A DNA stretch of 5,454 bases from Verrucomicrobiota bacterium (GTDB lineage Bacteria > Verrucomicrobiota > Verrucomicrobiia > Chthoniobacterales > UBA10450): assembly GCA_003219115.1 (NCBI GenBank), contig QHPN01000136.1, forward strand, positions 1 through 5,454. The letters are read 5' to 3'. The translations under genes were made by a program, and so were the position numbers. A model generated the notes under the pieces. That model worked only from the letters and a program-made list of their open reading frames with translations, had not been told where the DNA came from and ran no database searches. Shown here piece by piece: positions 5,338 to 5,454 of the stretch; position 1 is the stretch's first letter, and each line of letters opens with the position of its first letter.

Positions 5338-5454
5338 CTAATTCAGCGCATACACTTCCACCAGCGCGTTGCCGGTAGTGTTGTTCTTGCCGCTGAGAGC
5401 GACGAAGTGAACAGCAGCAGCGCTATTCCACCTAACGACTAAGCTAATGCGCGA
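5338..5454 (-). CDS. C-terminal end of a probable surface protein (5' partial)
   Basis: Read on the minus strand from the window edge, 38 codons are open to a TAG at 5340-5338. The last residues are SGKNNTTGNALVEVYALN. A G-x-N-N-T-T-G-x-A-L-V-E-V-Y ending just before the stop is a pattern I associate with the terminal beta-strands of large secreted proteins in Verrucomicrobiota; this is recollection and not a search result. The GC of the stretch and the sensible strand-like composition support real coding. The gene converges on the amidase-like gene, leaving 334 bases between their stops. Function cannot be given from 38 residues. Confidence 0.6.
   Translation of the reverse strand, partial: SRISLVVRWNSAAAVHFVALSGKNNTTGNALVEVYALN

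Overview
The window looks like chromosomal DNA from an uncultured soil or freshwater bacterium. The best guess is Verrucomicrobiota (Spartobacteria-like), with Acidobacteriota as the alternative. No rRNA or marker gene is present, so this is inference. It rests on the mix of large secreted proteins, weak or absent Shine-Dalgarno sequences, a protein C-terminus of the form GxNNTTGxALVEVY on the minus strand at the right edge, and intergenic repeats that I recall from memory as common in that phylum: an inverted repeat ending in GGTAGGGCGA, the TTCGTG 9-mers, and a GGGCGACTT/AAGTCGCCC palindrome.

Layout, left to right. (1) 2-637 (+) is the 3' end of a gene for a secreted protein with two tandem beta-sandwich modules of about 123 residues. 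(2) 638-1102 has no intact gene. One plus-strand frame from 646 encodes a convincing signal peptide, hits a TAG exactly at its end, and stays protein-like past a second stop, so it is read as a decayed secreted-protein gene. (3) 1103-2656 (+) encodes a 517-residue exported protein with a signal peptide, about 16 YadA-head-like repeats, a peptidase S74 (endosialidase-type) chaperone domain with its Ser-Lys dyad, and a coiled-coil tail. (4) 2657-3020 is an intergenic region rich in inverted repeats. (5) 3021-5003 (+) encodes a 660-residue membrane-anchored or exported protein related to the large subunit of N,N-dimethylformamidase, with an H-x-E metal-site motif and an odd cysteine-rich insert. 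(6) 5004-5337 lies between converging genes and is packed with hairpins and short repeats. (7) 5338-5454 (-) is the C-terminal end of another probable surface protein.

All readable genes point to the cell surface or exterior: a carbohydrate-binding-like module protein, a trimeric fibre-like protein and an exported amidohydrolase-like protein. Gaps of 465 and 364 bases separate the three plus-strand genes, so they are probably independent units and not an operon. The window shows no shared pathway. I see no convincing new defence or mobile system. The most unusual items are the stand-alone S74 fibre protein, the Cys-rich insert in the dimethylformamidase-like enzyme, the stop-interrupted signal-peptide ORF, and the competing hairpins after 5003.
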